This document shows positions 8,367 through 17,108 of a DNA stretch of 64,000 nucleotides, piece by piece. Both the position numbers and the translations under genes were made by a program. Source of the stretch: Flavobacteriales bacterium ALC-1 (GTDB lineage: Bacteria; Bacteroidota; Bacteroidia; Flavobacteriales; Flavobacteriaceae); assembly GCA_000171875.1 (NCBI GenBank), contig ABHI01000004.1, positions 169,501 through 233,500 of the forward strand, in the 5' to 3' direction. Each line of letters begins with the position of its first letter. Position 1 is the stretch's first letter. The notes under the pieces were generated by a model. It saw nothing but the letters and a program-made list of their open reading frames with translations. It had not been told where the DNA came from and searched no databases.

Positions 8367-9929
8367 ATGGATTCCATTTTAGAATTCTTAGGCTCTATTT
8401 CTTGGTGGCTATGGATCATCATAGCTATTGCAATTATAGCCATACGTGACATTTTTTTTCAAAAAGGACATACAATAAGTCATAATTTCCCTGTCATTGG
8501 GCACTTAAGATATTGGCTAGAGAGTATTGGCCCAGAAATGCGACAATACTTTGTAGCAAACAATAGAGAGGAATTACCATTTAATCGTATTGAGCGTGGT
8601 TGGATATATGCCTCAGCAAAGAAGGAGAATAATTATGAAGGCTTTGGTACAGATAGAGATATCTACGCGCATCAACACATATTTATAAATAATGCAATGA
8701 TGCCTTATAAGGTTGAGAACAATCACCCAAATGCAATTGATAAATCTTTTGTGCCTTGTGCAAAAGTTATGGGTGCATACAATAACAGGAAACGCCCTTT
8801 TAGACCAGCATCAATTATTAACGTCTCAGCGATGAGTTTTGGATCTTTATCTGCTAAAGCTATAGAATCTTTAAATAAAGGCGTAAAAATTGCTGGAGCA
8901 TATCATAATACAGGTGAAGGAGGTTTATCACCTTATCATAGTAATGGTGGTGATGTCGTTTTTCATTTTGGGACAGGATATTTTGGCGTTAGAGCTGAAG
9001 ACGGTGGATTTTCAATGGATAAAATGAAAAAGCTTGTTAAAGATAATCCTTTTATAAAAGCCATTGAAGTTAAGCTCTCTCAAGGAGCTAAACCTGGAAA
9101 AGGCGGTGTATTACCTGGAGCAAAAATCACCGAAGAGATTGCCCAAATCAGAGGTGTGGAAGTTGGAAAAACAGTACTATCTCCTCCTAATCACAAAGCA
9201 TTTTCTAATGTCCCAGAGCTAGTCGATTTTGTTGAAGCTATAGCTGAAGCTACAGGCTTACCTGTTGGCATTAAGGCTGCAATAGGAAAATTAGAGCAAT
9301 GGGAAGAATTAGCTGACATTATGAAAGCTGAAAATCGTGGTCCAGATTTTATTACTGTAGATGGCGGTGAAGGTGGTACAGGTGCAGCGCCTCCAAGTTT
9401 TGCAGATCATGTTTCATTGCCTTGGATTTATGGCTTTAGTGATATTTACAAACTATTTCAAAAACGCGACATAACTGACCGTATTGTATTTATAGGTAGC
9501 GGTAAATTAGGTTTTCCTGCTAAAGCAGCTATGGCATTTGCTATGGGTGTAGACTGTATTAATGTAGCTCGTGAAGCCATGATGAGTATTGGCTGTATTC
9601 AAGCTCAAATTTGTCATACAAATCGCTGTCCTGCTGGCATTGCTACACAAAGTAAATGGTTACAAAACGGCATCAATATACCTTTAAAATCTGAACGTTT
9701 AGCACAATACTTTAAAACGTTTAGAAAAGAGTTAATAGAAATAACACATGCAGCAGGTTACGAACATCCTTGTCAGTTTAACATGAATGATGTAGAAATG
9801 AATGTTGACGATCATAACCTCACAAAAGACTTTAGTCAAACCTTTAGATATAAAAAATCACCAGTTAAGTTTAAAAGCTTGCAAGATATAAAGGATTGTG
9901 ATTATCTTGGCGGAAAAATGAATAACTAA
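8367..9929 (+). CDS. membrane-anchored FMN-binding glutamate synthase-like protein
   Basis: 520 residues. An N-terminal transmembrane helix (about 11-29, WWLWIIIAIAIIAI) is followed by the FMN/glutamate-synthase barrel: the segment INVSAMSFGSLS, the glutamine-free active site ITVDGGEGGTGAAP, and the cysteines C410, C416 and C421, whose C-x5-C-x4-C spacing is that of the 3Fe-4S cluster of GltB. The amidotransferase and C-terminal glucosyl-like domains of full GltB are absent, so it is not a complete glutamate synthase. Stand-alone proteins of this type occur widely in Bacteroidota with no proven substrate. Expected to sit in the inner membrane facing the cytoplasm. In an operon with the M20 peptidase (1-bp gap) and the following membrane protein (4-bp gap). 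Confidence 0.85.
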   Translation: MDSILEFLGSISWWLWIIIAIAIIAIRDIFFQKGHTISHNFPVIGHLRYWLESIGPEMRQYFVANNREELPFNRIERGWIYASAKKENNYEGFGTDRDIYAHQHIFINNAMMPYKVENNHPNAIDKSFVPCAKVMGAYNNRKRPFRPASIINVSAMSFGSLSAKAIESLNKGVKIAGAYHNTGEGGLSPYHSNGGDVVFHFGTGYFGVRAEDGGFSMDKMKKLVKDNPFIKAIEVKLSQGAKPGKGGVLPGAKITEEIAQIRGVEVGKTVLSPPNHKAFSNVPELVDFVEAIAEATGLPVGIKAAIGKLEQWEELADIMKAENRGPDFITVDGGEGGTGAAPPSFADHVSLPWIYGFSDIYKLFQKRDITDRIVFIGSGKLGFPAKAAMAFAMGVDCINVAREAMMSIGCIQAQICHTNRCPAGIATQSKWLQNGINIPLKSERLAQYFKTFRKELIEITHAAGYEHPCQFNMNDVEMNVDDHNLTKDFSQTFRYKKSPVKFKSLQDIKDCDYLGGKMNN

Positions 9930-9933
9930 TTTT

Positions 9934-10452
9934 ATGGAACAACAACTCATCAATCTTTTAATGTACACTATTCCTGCTTTAATAACAGGAGCAATTGCCT
10001 ATCTATTTTTTAGAGAACATGTAGAAAATGAAAACAATCGTCGTCATTTTTTAATGACAAAAGATTTACAAAAAGAAGCATTTCCTATACGTCTTCAAGC
10101 TTATGAGCGTATGTCGCTTTTATTAGAGCGAATTTCTCCCGCTAAATTATTAACAAGAGTAAATCCAACATCCTCTAATAAAGAGAGTTATGAAAACTTA
10201 CTTATAGCAACTATTGAACAAGAGTTTGAACATAATTTAGCACAACAAATCTATGTTAGCGACCAATGCTGGAACATCGTTTTAGCTGCAAAAAACGCAA
10301 CGATTCAACTCATCAGAAAAGCAAGTATGCAAGAAAAAACAGATACTGCAGACAAACTTCGAGAAGTTGTATTAACTGAACTAATGGACAAACAATCACC
10401 AAGCAGTGCTGCCCTTTCTTTTATTAAACAAGAAGTTGGAGAACTATGGTAG
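9934..10452 (+). CDS. membrane-anchored hypothetical protein conserved in Flavobacteriia
   Basis: 172 residues. One N-terminal transmembrane helix (about 9-26, MYTIPALITGAIAYLFF) is followed by a charged helical cytoplasmic domain with the pattern FPIRLQAYERMSLLLERI and an Asn/Gln-rich stretch. I recognise it as a conserved Bacteroidota protein of unknown function (possibly the family now numbered DUF7935) but cannot assign a role. It follows the glutamate-synthase-like gene by 4 bp, as the last gene of that operon. Confidence 0.7.
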   Translation: MEQQLINLLMYTIPALITGAIAYLFFREHVENENNRRHFLMTKDLQKEAFPIRLQAYERMSLLLERISPAKLLTRVNPTSSNKESYENLLIATIEQEFEHNLAQQIYVSDQCWNIVLAAKNATIQLIRKASMQEKTDTADKLREVVLTELMDKQSPSSAALSFIKQEVGELW

Positions 10453-10478
10453 TAAAAGTTCTTAATTAAATTTAAACC

Positions 10479-11366
10479 TTACAAGCCAGAATGTTTTTGC
10501 TCAGCATGGTCATAACCTTGTTGCCACCATTTCTCCATAAGACGCTTACTAAAAATCAAAGAGTTTTCTGTAAGTGTTGTTGGCGTGTAGTATAAATTTA
10601 GCTTCACATCTTTATTTTTAGCTGCTAGCTTACCGATAACTATATCATTGCGCTCTACTTGATCCATTAAATGACCAAACAAATTTATCATTAAAGAAAA
10701 AGGGTTTTTTCCTAGTATTTTTTGTTTATTCAAACTTTCAGACTCTAAAACTACAGCATCGACCTCTGTTGCTCCTCTTTGAATAGCTTCGCGAATTGGG
10801 ATCACACAACCTAAGCCACCATCTGCATACTCATAACCATTAACTTTTGCCAAAGACATAAAAGGAATATAATTACACGAAATCCAAATCCAGTTACAGA
10901 ATTCTTCATACGTACACTCTTTAATAGATTTATACTCCACTCTATTCATCGATAGGTTAGACACAGTCACTACCACATCATGCTTTGTCTCCTTAATTTT
11001 TTGATACTCTTCAAAAGTGAAGTTTTTTCTAATATTTCGTCGCAATGCCTTACTTTCACCAAAAGTTCTTTTTCGTTTTATAAACTGCCATAAAGAATTT
11101 ACAAAATCGATAGACACAAATTCCCTATCCCCTTTTTTACGTTGCACAAACGGGCTAACACTAAAAATATCTTGCTGCTGAACATTAGTAAATATATCGT
11201 AGAGCTTCGAAACATCATTAACAGCTAAATGCGGAACGAGTAAACTTCCTGTAGATGTTCCTAAAAACATATCGTACTCACGCTTTTCGCGCTCCATAAG
11301 ATACTGCGCTACCCCACCTGCAAATGCGCCTTTGCTTCCACCTCCAGATATTACTAATGCTCGCAT
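10479..11366 (-). CDS. patatin-like phospholipase
   Basis: 295 residues with all patatin hallmarks: the oxyanion loop SGGGSKGAFAGG at residues 7-18, the nucleophile motif GTSTG at 36-40 (catalytic Ser38), and the Asp of the dyad in ADGGLG (Asp182). No signal peptide is visible, so a cytoplasmic or membrane-associated lipid acyl hydrolase is most likely. Compact length fits the RssA/YjjU-like bacterial branch without extra domains. Its ATG overlaps the stop of the upstream M1 peptidase gene by one base (TAATG), indicating translational coupling. Confidence 0.88.
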   Translation of the reverse strand: MRALVISGGGSKGAFAGGVAQYLMEREKREYDMFLGTSTGSLLVPHLAVNDVSKLYDIFTNVQQQDIFSVSPFVQRKKGDREFVSIDFVNSLWQFIKRKRTFGESKALRRNIRKNFTFEEYQKIKETKHDVVVTVSNLSMNRVEYKSIKECTYEEFCNWIWISCNYIPFMSLAKVNGYEYADGGLGCVIPIREAIQRGATEVDAVVLESESLNKQKILGKNPFSLMINLFGHLMDQVERNDIVIGKLAAKNKDVKLNLYYTPTTLTENSLIFSKRLMEKWWQQGYDHAEQKHSGL

Positions 11367-13339
11367 TAATTTTGTTTTTGTTTCAATTGTTCGGACACTT
11401 GCTTTACAAACTTAACTAATCTCCAGTTATGATGTGTTTTAGCATTATCTAAATTAGCCTTACAAGCATCATTACAAGCCTGCATCATCTTTAAATACTG
11501 AAATGCACTTATTCGCAAATCCGCATTGTATTTTTCACCAGTATAATCCACCAATTCGTTATATAGCGCCTGCTTATCATCCGCTTCATAAAACGGCGTA
11601 TTAAGACACAAAACAATCCATAACAGCCTAACATTTTTATCACTAAAACCAATAACATCTCTTGTTTTTGACAAGTATTTAGAACGGTCCTCCGGAAAGC
11701 TAGTCCATAGATTATACAAAGCATTCTCTACAGTTATATAAGATTTATCATCTAAAAGCGATTCATAATCTGCTTTTAAATGCTTAGGTATCTGTCTCAC
11801 ATATTTAGATATAGCCTGACGCACTTTTATACTGTTTTTAAAAGTCTCCTGAGTAACCAATTCCGGTACTTGCGAAATGATTTTTGCTTTTGCCTCATCA
11901 GAAACATAGTACTTTAAATACTCTGCACATTTAGATGATTTCGCTTGACAATCCACCATCAAATACTCGTTAATACGTGGTGATTTACGTTTTAATAAAT
12001 TTAAGGCATTGTCCACAGGAAAAGGTTTTTGTTTTATCCACAAATTCACAAAACCAGACAAAGACTTTCCGTACAAACGCTCTACTTCTGAGACAAAATC
12101 AGATGTTTCTACATTCTTAAATTGATGTTCTTCAAGATAATTTTTTACAGCTTGTTGAAACACCTTATCACCAACTTTAACTCGTAAAGCATACAACACC
12201 CAAGCACCTCGTTGATAAAATGTTAAACTACTAGATTTAGGATTTAAAAGCGAAGTTCCGCCCCCTGCAATATCTTGTTCACCCAAGTCTATTGCAGACT
12301 CCAAAAGCTTAAAATAAAAATAGTCATCTCCAAAAATATCTTGCTCAGCCAACAATGCATAATAGGTTGCAAAACCTTCTTGCAGCCAATGATGCTCTCC
12401 AGATTTTGCTGTTACCAAATCGCCAAACCACTGATGCGCCAACTCGTGCGCATTAACATTGACGTAGTTTTTATCATTAAACCCTATAGAATCTACCACA
12501 AATGCATCTGAAAAAATAGTCGTACTAGTATTCTCCATCCCAGCATAAAGAAAATCATGCACTGGCACTTGCTTATAATTCTGCCATGGATACGCAAAAC
12601 CAATCTCATTTTCTAAAAAATCGAACATGTGTTTACTGTAACGATAAGTTGACTCAACTTTAAGAGAATCCTTAGGATAGTAGTAATACTCTAGAGGAAT
12701 ACCGCTTTTAGATGTTTCTAATTTTTTATTGTATTTACCTACTACAACAGCAACTAAATAACTAGACATAGGATGCATCATATCATATTCCCATAATACA
12801 TATCCAGAATTATCCGATTTAGATTTTAAACTACCATTAGAAATAACTTCATAGTCTTTTGGAGCGAGAAATTTTAAATCGAATTCAATTTTATCATTTG
12901 TATCATCAATACTTGGCAGCCAATTACTGGTGTATTTACCTTGACCTTGTGTCCATATTTGATTTCTCCCTTCATTTTTCCAGCCTACAAAATACATTGC
13001 TTTTTTAGGTGCGTTAAAAAACACAAAACTCAGTTTATGATGCTCACCTTTTTTAAAATCTCCATAAACAATAAGTTTCTTTCCGTCATTATTAAATTTT
13101 GCTGCAGCATTATTTAAAGCCACATGCTTAAATTTCATGTTAATCGCATCTAAATAAATAGAATCTACGCTTTTTAGAATTATAAAATCAACGTCGTAAG
13201 AATTATAAATCGTACTATCTACCGATATTTGATTAAACACAATCAAAGCGTCAACTCTTTTAAAATCTACACTATTCGCTTGTTGAGCAATAGAAAAACA
13301 TGAGAGAAAAAGGAAAAAATATATAAAAATGTGCTTCAT
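11366..13339 (-). CDS. M1-family zinc aminopeptidase, exported
   Basis: I place the start at the ATG at 13337-13339, giving MKHIFIYFFLFLSCFSIAQQ, a clear signal peptide; the longer open frame to 13417 has no such sense and runs into a dispersed repeat. The 657-residue protein has the gluzincin motif HELAHQW (His298, His302) with Glu321 18 residues later, and the exopeptidase substrate-binding motif GMENTSTT in place of GAMEN. Members cleave N-terminal residues from peptides; this exported form probably trims peptides in the periplasm or outside. A helical C-terminal domain (about 420-650) is present. First gene of a two-gene unit with the patatin. Confidence 0.9.
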   Translation of the reverse strand: MKHIFIYFFLFLSCFSIAQQANSVDFKRVDALIVFNQISVDSTIYNSYDVDFIILKSVDSIYLDAINMKFKHVALNNAAAKFNNDGKKLIVYGDFKKGEHHKLSFVFFNAPKKAMYFVGWKNEGRNQIWTQGQGKYTSNWLPSIDDTNDKIEFDLKFLAPKDYEVISNGSLKSKSDNSGYVLWEYDMMHPMSSYLVAVVVGKYNKKLETSKSGIPLEYYYYPKDSLKVESTYRYSKHMFDFLENEIGFAYPWQNYKQVPVHDFLYAGMENTSTTIFSDAFVVDSIGFNDKNYVNVNAHELAHQWFGDLVTAKSGEHHWLQEGFATYYALLAEQDIFGDDYFYFKLLESAIDLGEQDIAGGGTSLLNPKSSSLTFYQRGAWVLYALRVKVGDKVFQQAVKNYLEEHQFKNVETSDFVSEVERLYGKSLSGFVNLWIKQKPFPVDNALNLLKRKSPRINEYLMVDCQAKSSKCAEYLKYYVSDEAKAKIISQVPELVTQETFKNSIKVRQAISKYVRQIPKHLKADYESLLDDKSYITVENALYNLWTSFPEDRSKYLSKTRDVIGFSDKNVRLLWIVLCLNTPFYEADDKQALYNELVDYTGEKYNADLRISAFQYLKMMQACNDACKANLDNAKTHHNWRLVKFVKQVSEQLKQKQN

Positions 13340-13384
13340 AAATAAATATTTGAGCAAGAATAAGACCAAAGTACAATATTCTAT

Positions 13385-13450
13385 CATTTCGAAAGAGGAA
13401 CGATTGAGAAATCTCACTACTTAGAGATTCTTTACTTTGTTCTGAATGAC
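13385..13450. repeat. dispersed intergenic palindrome
   Basis: A 66-bp imperfect inverted repeat: CATTTCGAAAGAGGAACG and GAAATCTC on the left pair with GAGATTCTTTAC and TTGTTCTGAATG on the right around a short ACTACTT loop. It lies in the divergent gap between the M1 peptidase and recG. The same arm type recurs at 15663 and 15729. From memory, repeats with this GAGATTCTGAAACAAGTTCAG-like theme are common between genes in Flavobacteriaceae; copy number here must come from the full genome. Confidence 0.6.
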
Positions 13451-13542
13451 AAAAATAAGATTCCTTTTTACTCATAGATTTCTATTCATCAAATTGTATT
13501 CATGAATCTTAGATTTCAAAGGAATTAATTAAATTCGCAACT

Positions 13543-15645
13543 ATGAGTGTGAACTTACAGACACCTATCGATTATTTAAAAGGCGTTGGCCCAAACCGAG
13601 CGGATTTACTACGTTCAGAATTAGACATTCACACCTATCAAGACCTCATCAACCTTTTTCCAAATCGCTATATAGATCGCACAAAATATTATAAAATCAA
13701 CGAATTGCAACGCAATAATGCCGAAGTCCAGGTTATTGGTGTCATAACTGGCTTTAGAGAGGTTGCACAGAAACGCGGCAAAAGACTCGTTGCTGACTTT
13801 AAGGATGACACAGGAAGCATGGAACTTGTTTGGTTTCGCGGACAAAAATGGATTAGGGAAAGCTTAAAAACCGGCAAACCCTATGTGATTTTTGGAAAAA
13901 CAAATTGGTTTAGTAGCAAATACAGTATGCCACATCCCGAAATAGAATTACAGACTGAACACGACAACAATTTACGCTCAGCAATGCAAGCGATATACCC
14001 TTCTACCGAAAAACTATCAAATAAAGGCATCACTAATCGCGTCATTACAAAAATAATGCAACAATTATTTTTAGACACTAAAGGCAAGTTTGTAGAAACA
14101 TTATCGGATTTAGTAATGAGAGAATTAAAATTGATTTCTAAATCTGACGCACTTTTTAATATTCATTTCCCAAAGACTCCTGAGCTACTTTCTAAGGCAC
14201 AATTTCGATTGAAGTTTGAAGAACTATTTTACATACAATTACAATTAATTCTTAAAAATCTGATTCATAAATCAAAAATTAAAGGCTTTCCTTTTGAAAA
14301 AGTTGGAGACTATTTTAACACGTTTTACAACTCGCATTTACCCTTCGAATTAACCAATGCCCAGAAACGTGTTTTAAAAGAAATCAGACAAGATTTAGGA
14401 AGCAATGCACAGATGAATCGACTTTTACAAGGAGACGTCGGCTCTGGAAAAACCATAGTTGCTTTTATGTCAATGCTCGTAGGGCTTGACAACGGTTTTC
14501 AATGCTGTTTAATGGCCCCGACTGAAATTTTGTCAGTCCAGCACTACAATGGACTTAAAGAGTTGTGTAATAAATTGAATATCAGAATATCATTATTAAC
14601 TGGTTCAAGTAAAACTTCAGAACGAAGAAAAATTCATGAAAATCTCGAAAACGGCAATTTACAAATCCTAATTGGCACACATGCATTACTCGAAGATAAG
14701 GTGAAATTTAAGAATTTGGGACTTGCAATTATAGATGAACAACATCGTTTTGGAGTCCAACAAAGAAGTAAATTATGGCACAAGAATACTTCTCCTCCAC
14801 ATGTACTTGTAATGACAGCAACTCCAATTCCAAGAACCTTAGCCATGTCTGTTTATGGAGACTTAGATATCTCTGTAATTGACGAATTACCTGCAGGCAG
14901 AAAACCTATAAAAACAGTTCATAGATTTGATAATAATAGGCTGAAAGTTTTTAAGTTTATAAAAGATGAAATTGCCAAAGGCAGACAAATCTATGTTGTG
15001 TATCCTTTAATTCAAGAAAGTGAAAAAATGGATTATAAAGATTTGATGGATGGTTACGAAAGTATCTCTAGAGAATTCCCAATGCCTAAATATCAAATTT
15101 CCATAGTTCATGGTAAAATGAAACCTGATGATAAAGATTACGAAATGCAACGTTTCGTTAGAGGTGAAACAAATATTATGGTAGCGACAACTGTTATTGA
15201 AGTTGGTGTTAATGTCCCTAATGCTTCAGTAATGATTATTGAGAGTGCGGAACGCTTTGGTTTATCGCAGTTGCATCAATTACGCGGACGTGTAGGTCGT
15301 GGAGCAGAACAGAGTTTTTGTATTTTAATGACGAGTCATAAACTCAGTCAGAATAGTAAAACAAGGCTAGAAACGATGGTGCGTTCTAGTGATGGTTTTG
15401 AAATTGCAGAAGTTGATTTAAAATTACGTGGACCTGGTGATATTATGGGTACGCAACAAAGTGGGGTCCTAAACCTTAGAATTGCAGATATAGTAAAGGA
15501 TAAAGATATTTTAGAGCAAGCACGTTATTATGCGAAATCTGTTTTAAAACTTGACCCAAGCCTTGGTTTACCTGAGCATAAAGTAATTCTCAATACGTAT
15601 CGAGAAATGAGTAAGTATCGCAACATCTGGAATTACATAAGCTAA
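13543..15645 (+). CDS. recG: ATP-dependent DNA helicase RecG
   Basis: 700-residue superfamily 2 helicase. The N-terminal wedge/OB domain (about 1-240, starting LQTPIDYLKGVGPNRADLL) is followed by Walker A GDVGSGKT, motif Ia APTEILS, motif II DEQH (IIDEQHRFG), motif III MTATPIPRT, and the C-terminal motifs V-VI (ATTVIEVGVNVPNA, QLRGRVGRG). RecG drives branch migration of stalled forks and Holliday junctions and clears R-loops. Length is normal. The gene is alone, divergent from the M1 peptidase across a 203-bp gap that holds a palindromic repeat. Confidence 0.96.
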   Translation: MSVNLQTPIDYLKGVGPNRADLLRSELDIHTYQDLINLFPNRYIDRTKYYKINELQRNNAEVQVIGVITGFREVAQKRGKRLVADFKDDTGSMELVWFRGQKWIRESLKTGKPYVIFGKTNWFSSKYSMPHPEIELQTEHDNNLRSAMQAIYPSTEKLSNKGITNRVITKIMQQLFLDTKGKFVETLSDLVMRELKLISKSDALFNIHFPKTPELLSKAQFRLKFEELFYIQLQLILKNLIHKSKIKGFPFEKVGDYFNTFYNSHLPFELTNAQKRVLKEIRQDLGSNAQMNRLLQGDVGSGKTIVAFMSMLVGLDNGFQCCLMAPTEILSVQHYNGLKELCNKLNIRISLLTGSSKTSERRKIHENLENGNLQILIGTHALLEDKVKFKNLGLAIIDEQHRFGVQQRSKLWHKNTSPPHVLVMTATPIPRTLAMSVYGDLDISVIDELPAGRKPIKTVHRFDNNRLKVFKFIKDEIAKGRQIYVVYPLIQESEKMDYKDLMDGYESISREFPMPKYQISIVHGKMKPDDKDYEMQRFVRGETNIMVATTVIEVGVNVPNASVMIIESAERFGLSQLHQLRGRVGRGAEQSFCILMTSHKLSQNSKTRLETMVRSSDGFEIAEVDLKLRGPGDIMGTQQSGVLNLRIADIVKDKDILEQARYYAKSVLKLDPSLGLPEHKVILNTYREMSKYRNIWNYIS

Positions 15646-15662
15646 GCTCTATACTTACTTTA

Positions 15663-15690
15663 CGAGATTCAGTAACAAGTTCAGGATGAC
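15663..15690. repeat. dispersed repeat arm, copy 1
   Basis: GAGATTCAGTAACAAGTTCA followed by GGATGAC, similar to the right arm of the palindrome at 13385 and to a second copy 66 bp further on. Non-coding gap between recG and the DUF2911 gene. Confidence 0.5.
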
Positions 15691-15728
15691 TAACCATTTA
15701 ACATTATTAAGATTCTTGCTTTCAACTC

Positions 15729-15756
15729 AAGAATTCTGAAATAAATTCAGGATAAG
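15729..15756. repeat. dispersed repeat arm, copy 2
   Basis: AGAATTCTGAAATAAATTCA followed by GGATAAG, a diverged direct copy of the element at 15663. It sits directly beside the terminator of the minus-strand DUF2911 gene. Confidence 0.5.
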
Positions 15757-15793
15757 AAAAAAAGGCCTGGCACCAACAACGACCAGACCTTTC
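15754..15793 (-). terminator. rho-independent terminator of the DUF2911 gene
   Basis: On the minus strand, GAAAGGTCTGG pairs with CCAGGCCTTT (15783-15792 with 15761-15770) across a 12-base loop, one G-T pair, and is followed by a run of T's. It lies 36 bp past the stop codon of the DUF2911 gene. Confidence 0.8.
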
Positions 15794-15828
15794 AAAACAA
15801 AACTAAACGTGTTTTGCTGATGAAGTTT

Positions 15829-16917
15829 TTATAATGCCCCTAATTCTTTTAAATTCTTTTCTGAGTTAGCTTTTATGTTTGCAGCTGGATTTAATGCTAA
15901 AGATTTTTTAAAGTGCTTAATAGCTGCTTTCTTTTCTCCTTTAGCTTTATAGGCCTCACCTAAACTATCATACCAATTCGCATTTTTAGGGTCACTCTTT
16001 ACATTCATACTCAGATATTTGATAGCCCTATCAAACTCCTTAGCAGCAATCATAGCATATCCAATTCTATTAATTTGATTAGGGTTTGCTAGAGTTACAG
16101 CCTCATCCATAACTTTTCCAAAACCTTCTACATCTCCTTTCTTTTGAAGAATTTGTCCCTTTAGTGCTAAACCATTCACTGTTTTCTGACTAAAAAACTG
16201 ACCTTCTAGAGCAGAATTAACCCAACCTAAAGCTTCATCTAAATCACCTCCATTATTTAAAGCAAATCTTGCTGCTTGTTCCCAATTTTGTCTTGTAAAC
16301 CCTTTTTGCCCTTTAAATTTTGCTCTAATATCTTCAAGCACAACTTCAGTTACATCTACTTCGACTTTAAACGGAATAGCTTTTTTTCCCCATTTTAATG
16401 ATGCAGTTGCAGAATTTGCACTTACTTCATTAAAATCATAGGTTAATAACTCTGTATGGTCGTGATCGGTAAGCTTTACATCTGCACGAAGCGCATCATT
16501 AGCTTCGTCATAGAAATAACTTCCCCAAGCATCTTTATCTTTAGACAATATAATAGTAGCATTGTCTGCATCCTTTACATTTATATGCAAACCATAAGTT
16601 CCAGCTGCAATTGCCTTCCCTTCAATTTTTGCATTGTGTGTAAACGTAATCGTAGTATTCTCATTAGCACCAGCACGCCAAGGAGCAGCTTTAGAAGTTC
16701 CAAAACCCAAATTATTCATACCATAAGGCACTAGTTTTCCCCAAATTTCTCGTCCGTTTACACTTGGTCTAGAATAGGTAATTGTAATATCAGTTGTACC
16801 AACGCGTTGCATAACAGAAGCTGCTTGACTACCACGTGGCGTGTCTAATTGCGCCATAGCTGTAAAAGAAAAGCACAGCGTTAAACACATAAAAAAGTTA
16901 GTAATTTTTGTTTTCAT
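15829..16917 (-). CDS. exported DUF2911 protein with TPR C-terminus
   Basis: 362 residues with a signal peptide ending TAMAQ. Residues about 22-170 form the DUF2911 domain: RGSQAASVMQRVGTTDITIT, YSRPSVNGREIWG and PWRAGANENTTI are its typical segments. The C-terminal half (about 195-360) is helical with at least two TPR units, including YDSLGEAYKAKGEKKAAIKH. Function unknown; the domain is frequent in Bacteroidota and is predicted to be periplasmic or secreted. TPRs suggest a protein-protein contact. Monocistronic, ended by the terminator at 15754. Confidence 0.88.
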   Translation of the reverse strand: MKTKITNFFMCLTLCFSFTAMAQLDTPRGSQAASVMQRVGTTDITITYSRPSVNGREIWGKLVPYGMNNLGFGTSKAAPWRAGANENTTITFTHNAKIEGKAIAAGTYGLHINVKDADNATIILSKDKDAWGSYFYDEANDALRADVKLTDHDHTELLTYDFNEVSANSATASLKWGKKAIPFKVEVDVTEVVLEDIRAKFKGQKGFTRQNWEQAARFALNNGGDLDEALGWVNSALEGQFFSQKTVNGLALKGQILQKKGDVEGFGKVMDEAVTLANPNQINRIGYAMIAAKEFDRAIKYLSMNVKSDPKNANWYDSLGEAYKAKGEKKAAIKHFKKSLALNPAANIKANSEKNLKELGAL

Positions 16918-17108
16918 TTTAATATAGAGTTTTGATTAGTAGTACCACCAAATTACTCGCATTAATCGAGCTAGGTTGTTAGAGAGTTGTTAAAGAAATA
17001 AGACTGAGTGTTAATTAACTAATTTTTAAGAATAATGGGATAAACCATAAATTAGCAATGATTTTATGCTGATAAAATTTATATTAGTCTCAACTAACCA
17101 AAATAATT

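Noticed and set aside
13340..13417. Extended N-terminus of the M1 aminopeptidase from 13417
   Set aside because: Adds 26 residues before a perfect signal peptide and overlaps the dispersed repeat zone.
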